From Himantopus leucocephalus (Eukaryota > Chordata > Aves > Charadriiformes > Recurvirostridae): a stretch of 64,000 nucleotides of DNA. Positions 41,925 through 52,388 of the stretch are shown piece by piece (positions within the stretch are counted from its first letter, which is position 1; each line of letters starts with the position of its first letter). The notes below the pieces were generated by a model. That model saw only the letters and a program-made list of their open reading frames with translations, ran no database searches and was not told where the DNA came from. The stretch is taken from contig RSEF01000020.1 of assembly GCA_003993805.1 (NCBI GenBank), positions 3,174,781-3,238,780 of the forward strand. The letters are read 5' to 3'. A program made the translations under genes and the position numbers.

Positions 41925-42183
41925 TCTTTATGCAGGTGCAGACCACTNACAGAGCACTGTACAGCAAATTTAACCATCTGGGCTGGCTTGTTTTCTTACA
42001 CACCTTTAACATTGCCCGCAGAGTGTCAAGCACCCAGAAGAAGAAAAAAAAAAAAAAAAATCNTCTTTATGCAGGTGCAGACCACTGTACAGCAAATTTA
42101 ACTATCTGGGCTGGCTTGTTTTCTTACTCACCTTTAAAATTGCCCGCAGAGTGTCAAGCACCCAGAAGGGGAAAAAAAAAAAA
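41925..42183. repeat. Two diverged ~120-130 bp copies, each ending in poly-A, with two N junctions
   Basis: Copy one (41925-42060) starts TCTTTATGCAGGTGCAGACC, contains an N at 41948, and ends in GAAGAAG plus a run of 17 or more A. After TC and an N at 42063, copy two (42064-42183) repeats it and ends in GAAGGGG plus A. The copies share the GCCCGCAGAGTGTCAAGCAC core but differ at several positions (AACCATC/AACTATC, TACACACC/TACTCACC, AACATTG/AAAATTG, AGAAG/AGGGG). They are either unmerged contig ends or a real tandem duplication. The A run is the probable cause of the break. Confidence 0.7.
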
Positions 42184-42206
42184 GTTAGGATTTGGAAAGT
42201 GTACTC

Positions 42207-42223
42207 TGGATGGATGGATGGAG
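42207..42223 (+). repeat. (GGAT)n short tandem repeat
   Basis: Four tandem copies of a GGAT unit, just downstream of the duplicated poly-A block. Confidence 0.85.
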
Positions 42224-43307
42224 GAGAGGGTGGCATTAAAACTATCTGCTGCATGAATCACTGTGACTAAGTGTCCTTTACATGCTTGCCTGGGGCTGCA
42301 AAAGACGGGATTCAGAGCCTGAGGGGGATCTCCCCTCCTTTTGCTCCCAGTGCTGTGCTGCAGTCACCTTGCAGTGTGGGAGGCACGGCTCAGGGTTACA
42401 GCTTTTGGAAATGTGGGAGAGTACTAAAAGCAATGCCTTAAAGAGGGAGAAAATATTTTCTTCATCATCAGAGAAAATATCTACTGTTTCTTGTTCTGTG
42501 GTCCTCTACTTGTGCTTTATAATTGAAACCTAATGAAGTACACTTTGAAAAGTGCCCCCGCCTTCCAAGTTTAGTTTTGTTCTGTGAAACCCAGCATGAA
42601 AAGCTGAAGCCTACATCTGCGGTGATTAACCTTGTTCACCTCCTCACCGTGACAAGTTAAAACCTCTTGGCTTCCTCTGGTGGCTCATCAAGGTGCCACT
42701 GCTCTGCCTCTCTGCCACCCGCTCCAGCTCTGCGTCCAGGCGTTGACACAGCGGTGGTGGTGGCAACATGGCCTTCCTTGGCACTATGTGACAGTGTCGG
42801 TGAGAAGCCAAGCTGTTTTCTTCTACTTCTGCCCCTTCAAAGCACTTCGAGTTGGGGGTAGTGCAGATTCCCAGTGGTGCTCATGGAGGCCAGGAAAGGT
42901 CCTTGCCAAGGTGGAGGGCTCTAAAGGGGGCAAAGAGTTGAGGTACGTTTTCTGTAGAGATTTTACTTCTTATTTATAAAGCAGAAATGGAGCTAGTCAG
43001 ACTCATCCGACAGCTTGGTGCTTGGTTTTACAGCTCATTAGTGAAAGGGAAAGAAGCAGCAGAGCTAGATTATCCTAAAGGGGGAGTTGGAACAATAAAT
43101 TGGACTATTTTAAACTTGGTCCTTTGAGACTCTTTTAACTGTGATGCCTTTAATGCGACCTAAACCAATCCAAAGAATCTTCGGAGCGTCGCAGGGAATT
43201 TGGTGGTAAAAAAAGAGGGGTGGAGGGAAGCCTGCTTGGAATATCGCTGCTAGTGTGGAGCACAAAGAAAAGGAGATTGAGCCAATCTAATGGATTATCC
43301 AACGAAT

Positions 43308-43340
43308 CATAGAATGGTTAGACTTGGAAGAATGAACACA
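43308..43340 (-). mobile_element. Possible CR1 3'-end remnant
   Basis: The sequence AATCATAGAATGGTTAGACT followed by TGGAAG resembles the antisense start of the CR1 3' end (octamer-type ATCATAGA repeat, then a GGTTTGGGTTGGAAGG-like stretch). The match fades after about 30 bp. A second, more diverged stretch with a similar feel (TGGAGTTGAGAGGTATCAAG and following) lies at about 43570-43600 and could be part of the same or an older element. Confidence 0.4.
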
Positions 43341-43992
43341 ATTTACGCTTGACTATATTCCTACTGGTGAAGTAGAGGAAAATCCAACAGACTGTTAAAA
43401 AAGGGAACAGAAATGTATCTTTTTTCACTCTTGTTTTGAACTCAAAAGTAGGCAAATGTAATGGAGTACAGCAACTGTATTATGCCAAGAGTTTTGCAAA
43501 ACATTTTAAAAGTGCAATAGAAATTTTTTCCTGTGGATTGAAAGTTGATTACAGGATCGTAAAACCAGAATTGGAGTTGAGAGGTATCAAGAGATCTTAA
43601 CAGTTCACTTTTCATTCATGTGGTCTCCCCAATGTGCGTTCAGAAAACAAAATAATATAGCTGAAAAAACCGACCTTACAATGTGAAAGTATACCATAAT
43701 GCACATAATACGGTTATTTCTGTGCTAGTCAGTGTTTGAGTGAGTGCCCATATTTTCTCAAATTGAATAAAAAACCAAAAATCAATGTAACATGGGGAGA
43801 AAGGTCTAAAGCTGGCTTTGGTTTGTCCCTGTGTGAACAAAATGAATCAGCCTCTGCTCCGAGTGCTCTGTGTGCGGCCATCAGGGATGCAGTTCTCAGT
43901 CTGGACGTGTCCCGTTTGGATGTATATCAGTTACAGAAAGCAGGATTTCGGTGTTTGAAACTGAACTGCTTTTGCGGTTGCAGATTTCTCAC

Positions 43993-44137
43993 TGGAGCCA
44001 TCCACCTTGTGCAGTGATGAACAAAGGCTACACCGAGCTTCAAAATAAATCTGGGATCCTAATTNTGGAGCCATCCACCTTGTGCAGTGATGAACAAAGG
44101 CTACACCGAGCTTCAAAATAAATCTGGGATCCTAATT
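43993..44137. repeat. 72-bp perfect duplication around a single N (contig junction)
   Basis: Positions 43993-44064 and 44066-44137 are identical over 72 bp (start TGGAGCCATCCACCTTGTGC), separated only by the N at 44065. Perfect identity and abutment on both sides of one N make an unmerged contig overlap by far the simplest reading. Confidence 0.85.
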
Positions 44138-45449
44138 CAGTAACTCAAAGTGGGTGAGATGAGGTAACAGCGCTCAGGAGAGCCAGGGTGACCTCCGTGA
44201 TGGGAGAGAGAAGTCTGTGGGCACCATATGATGGTTTTTCTGTTGACTCTCTGGTGGGAATGGAGAGTCACAGGGAACAGAAGCATTTCTGCCCAGAGAA
44301 AGCAGCTACAAATAGAACATCACAGGGGAGAGATGGATCATGGTACAATTTTTTTCACGTTTTTTCAGTGGGCGAGAGGCTCCTGGGCACTTGCTTTTTA
44401 CATCCTGTCCTCTGAACAACCCTGTCTGGCCAGTTCTTCCCAGTGTCCTGGGCACAGGGTGAGGGAGATGCCCCCACTGATACTGCGGCACTATGAAGAG
44501 CTGGGGGGGAATGTTGCTTCAGCTTTGGACTTTCGAGCACATTTTCTGCACTTAGGCTACTGTATGTTCTTTTCCCTCGACAAAGAGTATTTAGGTGTTC
44601 AATGAGACATATCTCACTTTCAGCTAATGGATAGCTCAGAGACACCTTTGTGTGGGAAGTCACTTAAAAAAAATTGAAACATTTTTTTGTAGGAATTTTT
44701 AACTTGCTTTATACACCGTGCGTTTTACAGCCTCTGGCTTTTATGAAAATATAGTTCAGGTGAATAAACCAGAAAACTTACTGCAGCAAACCTGATTGGA
44801 GACAACGACTTCTGCAACAGTAACAGGATTTTATTCGTGTAGTACCTAAAGTATCTGCAAAAACTGTATCCCAGTTATTTGCTCTAAAACAGTTACGGCC
44901 TGAGGAACAAGGGATGTTGTTTTTCCAAGGTGATGGAGGATTTCCAGCTCTCTTCTGACTTCGGACTCTCCCCAGGCAGGACATTAGAAAATCAGGCTCA
45001 GGATTTATTCAAGAGGAAACCAGCAACAGTGACTTTGTTCAGCAAAAGTCGTAAACAGTCTGTGCACAAATGAAAGCCCTCTGGGTGCGAACGCTGTGAA
45101 GTCTCTTTAAAGGCCCTGATATATCAGCCACAAGATTCATTCTTTCTGATGAAATACTTTGATTAGAGTGGAAAGCAAAATCACAGTGTAAAGTCGTATT
45201 CCCTTGGGTGAGAAAGGGAGCAGGAACTTTCTAGCAAGGGTGGGAAGAGGGAGGATGTTGTGTGATGATCAGGAATTCATGGTTTTAGGGGAGCTGAAAG
45301 GCTTTTTTGAATGACAACATAGGACAAATCCTTTAAGGTTTAGACGGTAGGAAATGTATATAGTTGAGATGCAGACAGATTGTCAGAAAAGATTTTGGGG
45401 ACTGAGGGGCGGTAGGCTGTTTACCCCACAGGCTCAGCTTCTGCGCTGC

Positions 45450-45910
45450 TCTGAAATAAGGTTTGTGCTCTGGAGGGGTGGTGTGTACCTGCCCCCTCCC
45501 CGGAGCCGGTGGTGTGGCACAGCCTGCTCATCCCACCCGTGCTGGGGCTCTCGTGGGTGCCTCACGTCCACGCCTTGCGAACAGGGGGACACATCGCACC
45601 CTGGTAAGGGTTGATGCCTCAGCCATGGTGGAATTTCTCTTTGTTCGTGCAGCTGCAGGGCTTCCTAGTGCCCTTCTTGACGTGGCTGTCGCCAGCTGCT
45701 TGACTCACCCGTGTTCCCTCTTTGGGGTCCTCCCTCCATTTCAGGGGAGAAGATACTGCACAGAGGGTGGGCTGCGTTCCCGGTGTAACCCTGCTGCCGT
45801 ACCAGGTCCTGTCCCCCCCTTCTCCGTGTCCCCAAATGCACACCTGCGGGATGGGCCTGGGTCCTTCGTGTTGTATCGCGCTGTTACGGCAAGGTGGGGC
45901 CAGCGGGTGA
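45450..45910. other. GC-rich patch
   Basis: About 460 bp of raised G+C (for example CCCCCTCCCCGGAGCCGGTG) with a long + strand open frame. The frame shows no family motif and overlaps other long open frames, as expected of GC-rich DNA poor in stop codons. No gene call is made. Confidence 0.45.
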
Positions 45911-46692
45911 GCTCTTCAAACTACAGCTACAGGAACAGCTAAGGAATATTCATGAGAACTTCAACCTTGTCTACCTTTGCAAAACTACTCAGGAAAATGT
46001 GTTCCATCTTGCTGTAAATACTAATATGCAAGACAGCATCTTAACCACTAAATTCCAAGTAAGTATTTTGCATATAAAAATTTATTTTCTTCACTCTGTT
46101 ATCTAGCTGCAAAGCTGACCATTTTTCTGCTAGAATATTGCAGAAGCAACTTGGCTTTTTTGCTGGTGGAAGCAGTTCAGGTGGATTTATTTGCTATTAC
46201 TTAGAACATTAAAACAAGGATTTTTACATCGGCTTCAGGAAGAATTTCTTGCCCTCTTATTTATGACAGGTGTGCATTAGTGGGGGGAGCTGGGTTGTCT
46301 TCCCTTCTTTGTTGTAAGGCTGAATTAGACTTGCAGCAGTTTTCAAAATCTTTGCAACTGGCCAGCCTGTATTTTGGGGAATTATGCTAAGACAGGAAGG
46401 GTGGAACTATTAATTTAAAAAATAGAAAAATGGGTTTGGAAATTGCACAGCCTATTATATACAGCTGCTTTTTAATCTTTCTGATGAGAAACATCCAAAG
46501 TTGGGACAACTTGATTGCACAACTTGAGAGACAGCTATAAAAACTGTGGTCAGAGTTATTGTTTTAACACACAATGCCAAAAAACGGTCGTACCTTCCAT
46601 TGTAGTGCATTCTGCCTTTCTGGCATGCTATGGCAAACTCAGCGTATGAAGAACAAGGCAAGGTAGAGGCAATCAGATTATTTGATGATTAG

Positions 46693-46792
46693 NNNNNNNN
46701 NNNNNNNNNNNNNNNNNNNNNNNNNNNNNNNNNNNNNNNNNNNNNNNNNNNNNNNNNNNNNNNNNNNNNNNNNNNNNNNNNNNNNNNNNNNN
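46693..46792. other. Assembly gap, 100 N, CR1 on right edge
   Basis: Exactly 100 N, a likely placeholder of unknown true size. The right flank begins inside the CR1 ORF2 C-terminal region. The left flank (CAGATTATTTGATGATTAG) is not CR1-like. It is the second unsized gap within the span lacking the expected PTPRK exons. Confidence 0.98.
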
Positions 46793-46867
46793 AACAGCTC
46801 CGTGTCTTTCCTATGTTGGCGTCCCCAGAGCTGGACGCAGCACTCCAGGTGGGGTCTCAGCATGCTG
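46793..46867 (-). mobile_element. CR1 LINE fragment (ORF2 C-terminal region), minus strand
   Basis: The reverse strand reads LRPHLECCVQLWGRQHRKD in one frame, matching the conserved C-terminal segment of CR1 ORF2 (usual wording LRPHLEYCVQFW). On the + strand the motif AGCTGGACGCAGCACTCCAG followed by GTGGGGTCTCA is the classic antisense CR1 signature. The copy directly abuts a 100-N gap on its left, where the CR1 3' part should lie. Similarity fades to the right after about 46865, although a diverged continuation is possible. It carries no intact gene and is an old insertion remnant. Confidence 0.88.
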
Positions 46868-48586
46868 GTAGGGATGCCTCTTCTCCTGGCCTCCCTCGTA
46901 GACATGACCATGCTTTCCTAGATCCCTTCCATTTTGCACGCTGACCTTTTGTATCTCAGCCTGCCTGAGATGGTTCTGAAAAGGTACTTGAAAGTAGTCT
47001 GAAATAGATTTTCCTCACACCTTCTTGTAAAACCTCTGATACTGAAATCTTTCACTATGCAGGAATAGGTTGACCCCTCATCTCTTCAACCTGACAGTTC
47101 TCCAGGCAGCCAGTTTCTGCTCTGCAGTGCCCTGGGTTTTTATTATAGTCCTTCCAAACTGTGAAGCTGAAAAAAACCTGACTATACAGTAATTATTCTT
47201 AATATTTCCTCTTATATACTGGGGATGGCGAGTTGGAGTACGTGTGGAGGTGTGATTGTGAACTAGTATCTATACATAAGATTGTTATGTGACTTTGTGT
47301 TATTTCATTCTGCTGTAGGCTGAGCAGCGTGCAGATGCAGTATGGTCTGCAGGATCGTTTTTAGAGTAATACTGTAGAATATTTCAAATAAGATTCATTG
47401 TATTTCCGTTCATCTGAAATGCAGGTACACCAAATCCAAAGTCACTTTCAACATTAAGACATTTCTGATGTTCCCCGGTGCTCATGATAAATAACTTAAA
47501 TGAGGTTGTTTATAAAACTAACGATCGTGAACTCGGCTTTGTTAACGATCTATAGATAACAGTGAAGACACTTTCATATGAACTAATAGAAATAATATAA
47601 ACTCGGATACTCTTTCATCTATTTTGTCCTGTTGCCAAAAGAAAGGTGAAACATTACCCAGGCATAAATATTCTCCCTTGTGGCACAGGCATTTCATTCT
47701 TGCCTTTATTTTCCATGGTATAACCTGCAGAGCTTGACTCCACGTTGCCCTTTAAAAATAACTTTTAGGTGTTCTTATATCAATCTAAAGACGGTGAATG
47801 GTGCTATGATTGATTTGCTGAAGACTGACATTCATCTATAATAGATTCAGAAGAGGGAAGAAGAATGCAAGTGTTCCCAATCTTTCCTCCTCAACTCTTT
47901 CCTGAAAATCTCCAGTGTGATTTTGAGGGTAATTCTGCCTTTGACTCTGTTATTGTTAGGAGGGCTGAGTCAGTCCTTCATAGATTATTCACATATGACA
48001 TCTTTAGACCTCTATTTGAGAATTTATATCCCATTCACTGCTTGAAAATACCACTGTGAAGGATTTTATCTACATGGTGTGTCCACTGGGCCGTTTTTTG
48101 TGTGTTGGGTACTCGGAAGTCCATCTGGTTTATTAACATACGGTTGGTTCTATCAGTCTACCTATACTACTATTAGGGAGAAAATCAAATTTCCAGAGTG
48201 TGTATTAGTTTTGAGATTTCAGAGTTTAAATAAATGCTCCCCTTAGGTGTGACTGCCTTGTCGATAATGCTGCTCTGTGTATTGGAGCTGTAGGACACTG
48301 TGGAAGGATGTTAGAGAGGAGTCTGCAATTATTTTGGGGGGTTTCAGACAGCGGAGACCTTTTTTGTTGGAAAAAGGTGGATTTAATCTCTCTGTCTTCC
48401 TTCAGTTCTCTGAGGTGTGTCAGTAAATCTCTGTCTGTGACGTTCTTTCGTTTGTCTGCCAGCACGCAGGTACAGGGCGGTCTTAGGTGCCTGACCCCGT
48501 ACCGTGCTAAAGAACACTATTAGAACAAAGCTGTTCAATCTTTGCACTTGCCTTTATGCATAGATGCGGTTTTTTGGGGAGGGAAG

Positions 48587-48615
48587 ATATATATTTTATA
48601 TATATATATATATGC
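48587..48615. repeat. (TA)n microsatellite
   Basis: Alternating TA of about 29 bp with one TTTT interruption near its left end. Confidence 0.9.
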
Positions 48616-49611
48616 AGTGTAAGTAGCATGTGTAAGTGATTCTGGAGAAATATATTCGGGTAAGGGTCATTTGTGCATGAATGCGATGGTCGGATACTTG
48701 TAATCACTTCGATGGTGAGGAAGGATAGGTTAGTTTATTAATGTACATCTTGAAGGAAATAAGTACATCTAAATAGGAGAACAGGAGTTTAAATATTTGA
48801 AATGTATTTAGAAGTACTGAGCAAAGGTGAAACAAATATTTTCGTATCAACAGCCAGCCAGTAGGAGAAATTAATTTACGTGGACCGAGCCCCATGTTAC
48901 TCTTGAGTATTATCATCTGATTCTTGGTCTCCCAAGCATGAAATAAAGGAAATATTTTTGATCTACATGATGCTAAACAAATTAAGATGAAACAGTTGTA
49001 GCATTATTTAACAGAACACTTAAGAACAGTGTTTTTTTCTGGTTTTACGCTTAAGCTGTTCTCCAAGCAAACCAACCTGTGTGATATGTCTGTGTACTTA
49101 CATATTCCTGCATAGAGTAACAAATAGAAATTTCCCTTGATGAAGGGGAGTGGTATTGCTTCCGTTGTTGGAGAACTGAGGCTTTGGCTAGGTAAAACTT
49201 GCCTTCCATTTCAGTCTGCAACAAAAGAAAAATTAAGAATCTCTGGAGCCATAGGCTATAACTTTACTCTCCAGATAATTCTTTCTTTTCTTGTGATGTC
49301 AGGCATCACCTGTTCATCCTGACCTTACCTTTCCCATATCCCTCTCACTAGCACACTCGTTTTGATTTTGGTTTTACCGCACCGTAGTTCTTTCCATCCC
49401 TATGAAGGAGTGGCTTGCAAGCCTAGTGACCTTGGTTCAGTGGTGGAGGAGGAATGAGACAAGAAGCTATAAACTTGCAAAATTTGCTGGGGTTTTTGTT
49501 TGTTTCACAGCTGGCGGCTTTGGTGTCTAGATCTCCATAGCTATAGCAGGAGCAATGCTCTTCAGCTCGCTGCTTTGCAACTTCTTAGTGGCGTCACGTG
49601 AGCTTGCCTCA

Positions 49612-50050
49612 GGCATTTATGTTGATAATTAATTCATTAATGCCAAGAAAGGGTGGCAATTTCTTGTTCTTAAAACTCCCACGCAGCGTACCTTGTGCTT
49701 GAAAATAAAGGCTGGAGTCAAGGATCAGTGAAACAATAAAAAAAGGTTCTAATGTTGAAAGCCACGGGGAGCATAACAAATTATCATGCCCTTGGTAATT
49801 CTGAAAGTTCAGTTGCCTTGATAGGCATGTTATAAATACCTGGAAAATAAAACTCCTGGCCCGCTTTTTCTAAACTCATATTCAAATGTATGCATCACGT
49901 GACTCGGTTGATTGAATACAGGGCAAACAGTCATCACATTAGATCTTTTAATTTTGTAGTATCTAATGAGGAATGAGATTATCAATCTAGGCTTCTGATA
50001 TTATAAGCCTAATTATCTGTATTAATTAACATCTCCTATAATATACCTCG
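49612..50050. promoter_or_regulatory. AT-rich candidate conserved noncoding element
   Basis: Contains TTGATAATTAATTCATTAATG at its left end (49621 onward), and GTATTAATTAAC and GCCTAATTATC near 50010-50030. A small inverted repeat TAGGCTT/AAGCCTA lies at 49988-50011. Function inferred from composition only. Confidence 0.3.
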
Positions 50051-51779
50051 GGGATATTGTTCTGAAATCATTCACGCTGGGTTTCTCCTGCATGGCATTC
50101 TGCCTTTAATTTAGGCAAGAGTTTGAGGGCAAATGAGCAAGTTTCTTTCCTCTTGAAGGTAAAACTGATCTGCTTTTTCCTTAACTATGTGTGAATGCAA
50201 GAGAGAGAATGCAAACGAGAATCTGGGTGGAATCACGGCAGCTGTGTAGATCAGCATGATGTTTATTATACCAAAAAGGAGCAGAATAGAGTTGCACGTT
50301 TATAATAAGCGTTTGCAGGCTTGACATCATCAGTGTGCCTAAAGCCTGGTGAGCTGACCAGAGCTCTGCGAGCCTGAGCATACATTGCCGTTTCAGCTGG
50401 AGTCGTTGAGTGGTGGGTTTAGATCACGCATGGTGACTTCAGTGGTGCTTGAAGTTGTCCTAGAGCTTAGAAGTGCTTTGCCTACTGTGTCAGGAGAGGA
50501 GCATAATGGAGATACATAGGGATGCTTCAGGATGCAAAGCGACAACCCTAAGTATCAGGAAGGAATACTTAGTCTTTTATCTAGCATGGCATAATTAGTT
50601 GAATTGATGTTTCAAGGTTGTTTTAGTTCCTCCTGAAGAGTCGGGTGTTGGCCCTAAGAAGTGAGGATAAGGGGCAGTTTGTGTCAATTGTCTCATCTGG
50701 TAGAGGAAATGCATTTTCTTACTGCATCAGCACATTGTTCATCTGAGAACACTGTCCCTTCAAAGGTCATAAAACTGCCTCTGCCCATTTATCAGCCGTC
50801 AGGAACATAGCCGTTCCCTGAGCCTGGATGACCTGCTGTGTCTTACTAACGGTTCCACAGAGAGCTTTGGCAGTAGAAAGAAATGGGAGAGGAAAGGCAT
50901 AAAATTTGCATATATTTTAATGATAATATTTTAACAATCAAATTACGCGTAGACGCAATTCTTTTGTGTCAAGCGGCATTTTATTAGCTCTACAGTGAAG
51001 TTTTTGCTAACACTTTTTAGTTCTATGAAGGCCTGAGGATACTGAGAGTGGGGGAATTAATGTTTTTGCATAGATCTTTTATGCTGTCCACGTAAACTGT
51101 CAGATTAAATTCCAGCAATCACAAGGTTAATGAAGTCTGAACTTTAAGCTGAGAATTACAAATTGATGGCCATTTTCTCCCATCAAGCTGTCAACCCGTA
51201 GAAAATACCCATGGCTGCCAGGTTGAAGGTTTCTTTTTCCAAGACATTTCTTTACTTCGCAGCTCCCAGAGCCAATATGCCCCTTCCTTGTTATCACAGA
51301 ATCAAAGGATAATAGCAAACAGCGTAAAAGACTTTAAAAATTAGAAACTCCGAATTTCTTGAGGCATGCTGCCCAGCCTCCTTGTGCCTGCGAGAGCCCT
51401 CGGATCGGACTTTCGATGGGATGAACTGAGCCTGACCACAGCTACTCAGGGTCGGAGCAGCCCACGGGAAGGAGCTTTGCTCTTTTTGCGGACCGCACAG
51501 GACGATTTACCTAATTGAAGCAGCTCCTCAGGGTACTTAAAATGAGATGGGATGAGTCTGGGCACAAGTTCCTGGCAAATGTCCTCCCCCCAGAAGCAGG
51601 GCATGAGCTTTGTCCAGCCGGCAGCCCCTCTGCCAGGAGTGCGGGTGATGAGTTCGGCTCTTTCCCGTTGCGCGTGGCAGGCAATGTTTACGCTAGCAGG
51701 TGCCCCTCAATGCCTCTCTAATAACAGAAAAATGCAAGAAAAGGGAAGATGAGTAAGCTCTGCTTTGCTGTTGCAGACT

Positions 51780-51965
51780 AAGGCATTTCAGGATTTAATT
51801 ATACTACAGGTATATAAATTCCGGAAACATGTTAATGCTCCCGTGATTAAAATTATAGAGGGCCTAATTGAAAAAGCATAAACCGAATTGAAGAATTCCT
51901 AATTATAGTTTGCTTTGAGGTGTTAATTTCCTCCATAATGAATGCATAATTTCTTGGAACTAGAA
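51780..51965. promoter_or_regulatory. AT-rich candidate conserved noncoding element
   Basis: A non-repetitive stretch with repeated homeodomain-like cores (TTTAATTATAC, GATTAAAATTATAG, CCTAATTG, CCTAATTATAG, GTTAATTTCC). It looks like vertebrate conserved noncoding DNA but cannot be confirmed without alignment. Confidence 0.3.
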
Positions 51966-52365
51966 AAGGGGGTTGCTGCACAAGTGCGTGGGCTGCAGAT
52001 GGAATGAAGGGATTATCATAAATGCAGCCAGACAATTCGGAAGAATAAACCTCTGCAGCCATGATGCTTTTCTGCCTCTCTATAATTTCAGTTCTCCTTG
52101 CACAGCGCTTTTCCAAAGCAAGAGGCAGAGCCTAGGAGACGGTGAGGGATTTGCTTACTGTGCAAAAGGAAGGGGAAATAGGACTGGTTTAATTAAAAGT
52201 AGTCATGGTGCAAAAGAGGAGGGCGAGGAGAGAGGCAGAGCGCGCGGTACTTCTGGTGGAAAGGTCAAACAGCAGAACAGAAGAGCAGGGAATGCTGACT
52301 TCCCTCGGCGCCCACCTTGACAGATCCCTAAAGTAACTGCAGGAGCTGATGTTGATGCANACGAG

Positions 52366-52388
52366 TTTTTTTTTTTTTTTTTTTTTTT
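52366..52388 (+). repeat. Poly-T tract beside a single N
   Basis: A run of 23 T, six bases after a single N (52360). No duplicated flank is visible at this junction. Confidence 0.9.

Noticed and set aside
45463..45942. 159-codon + strand open frame in a GC-rich patch
   Set aside because: GC-rich DNA has few stop codons and other frames are open too. The low-complexity Pro/Arg/Ala content matches no family.
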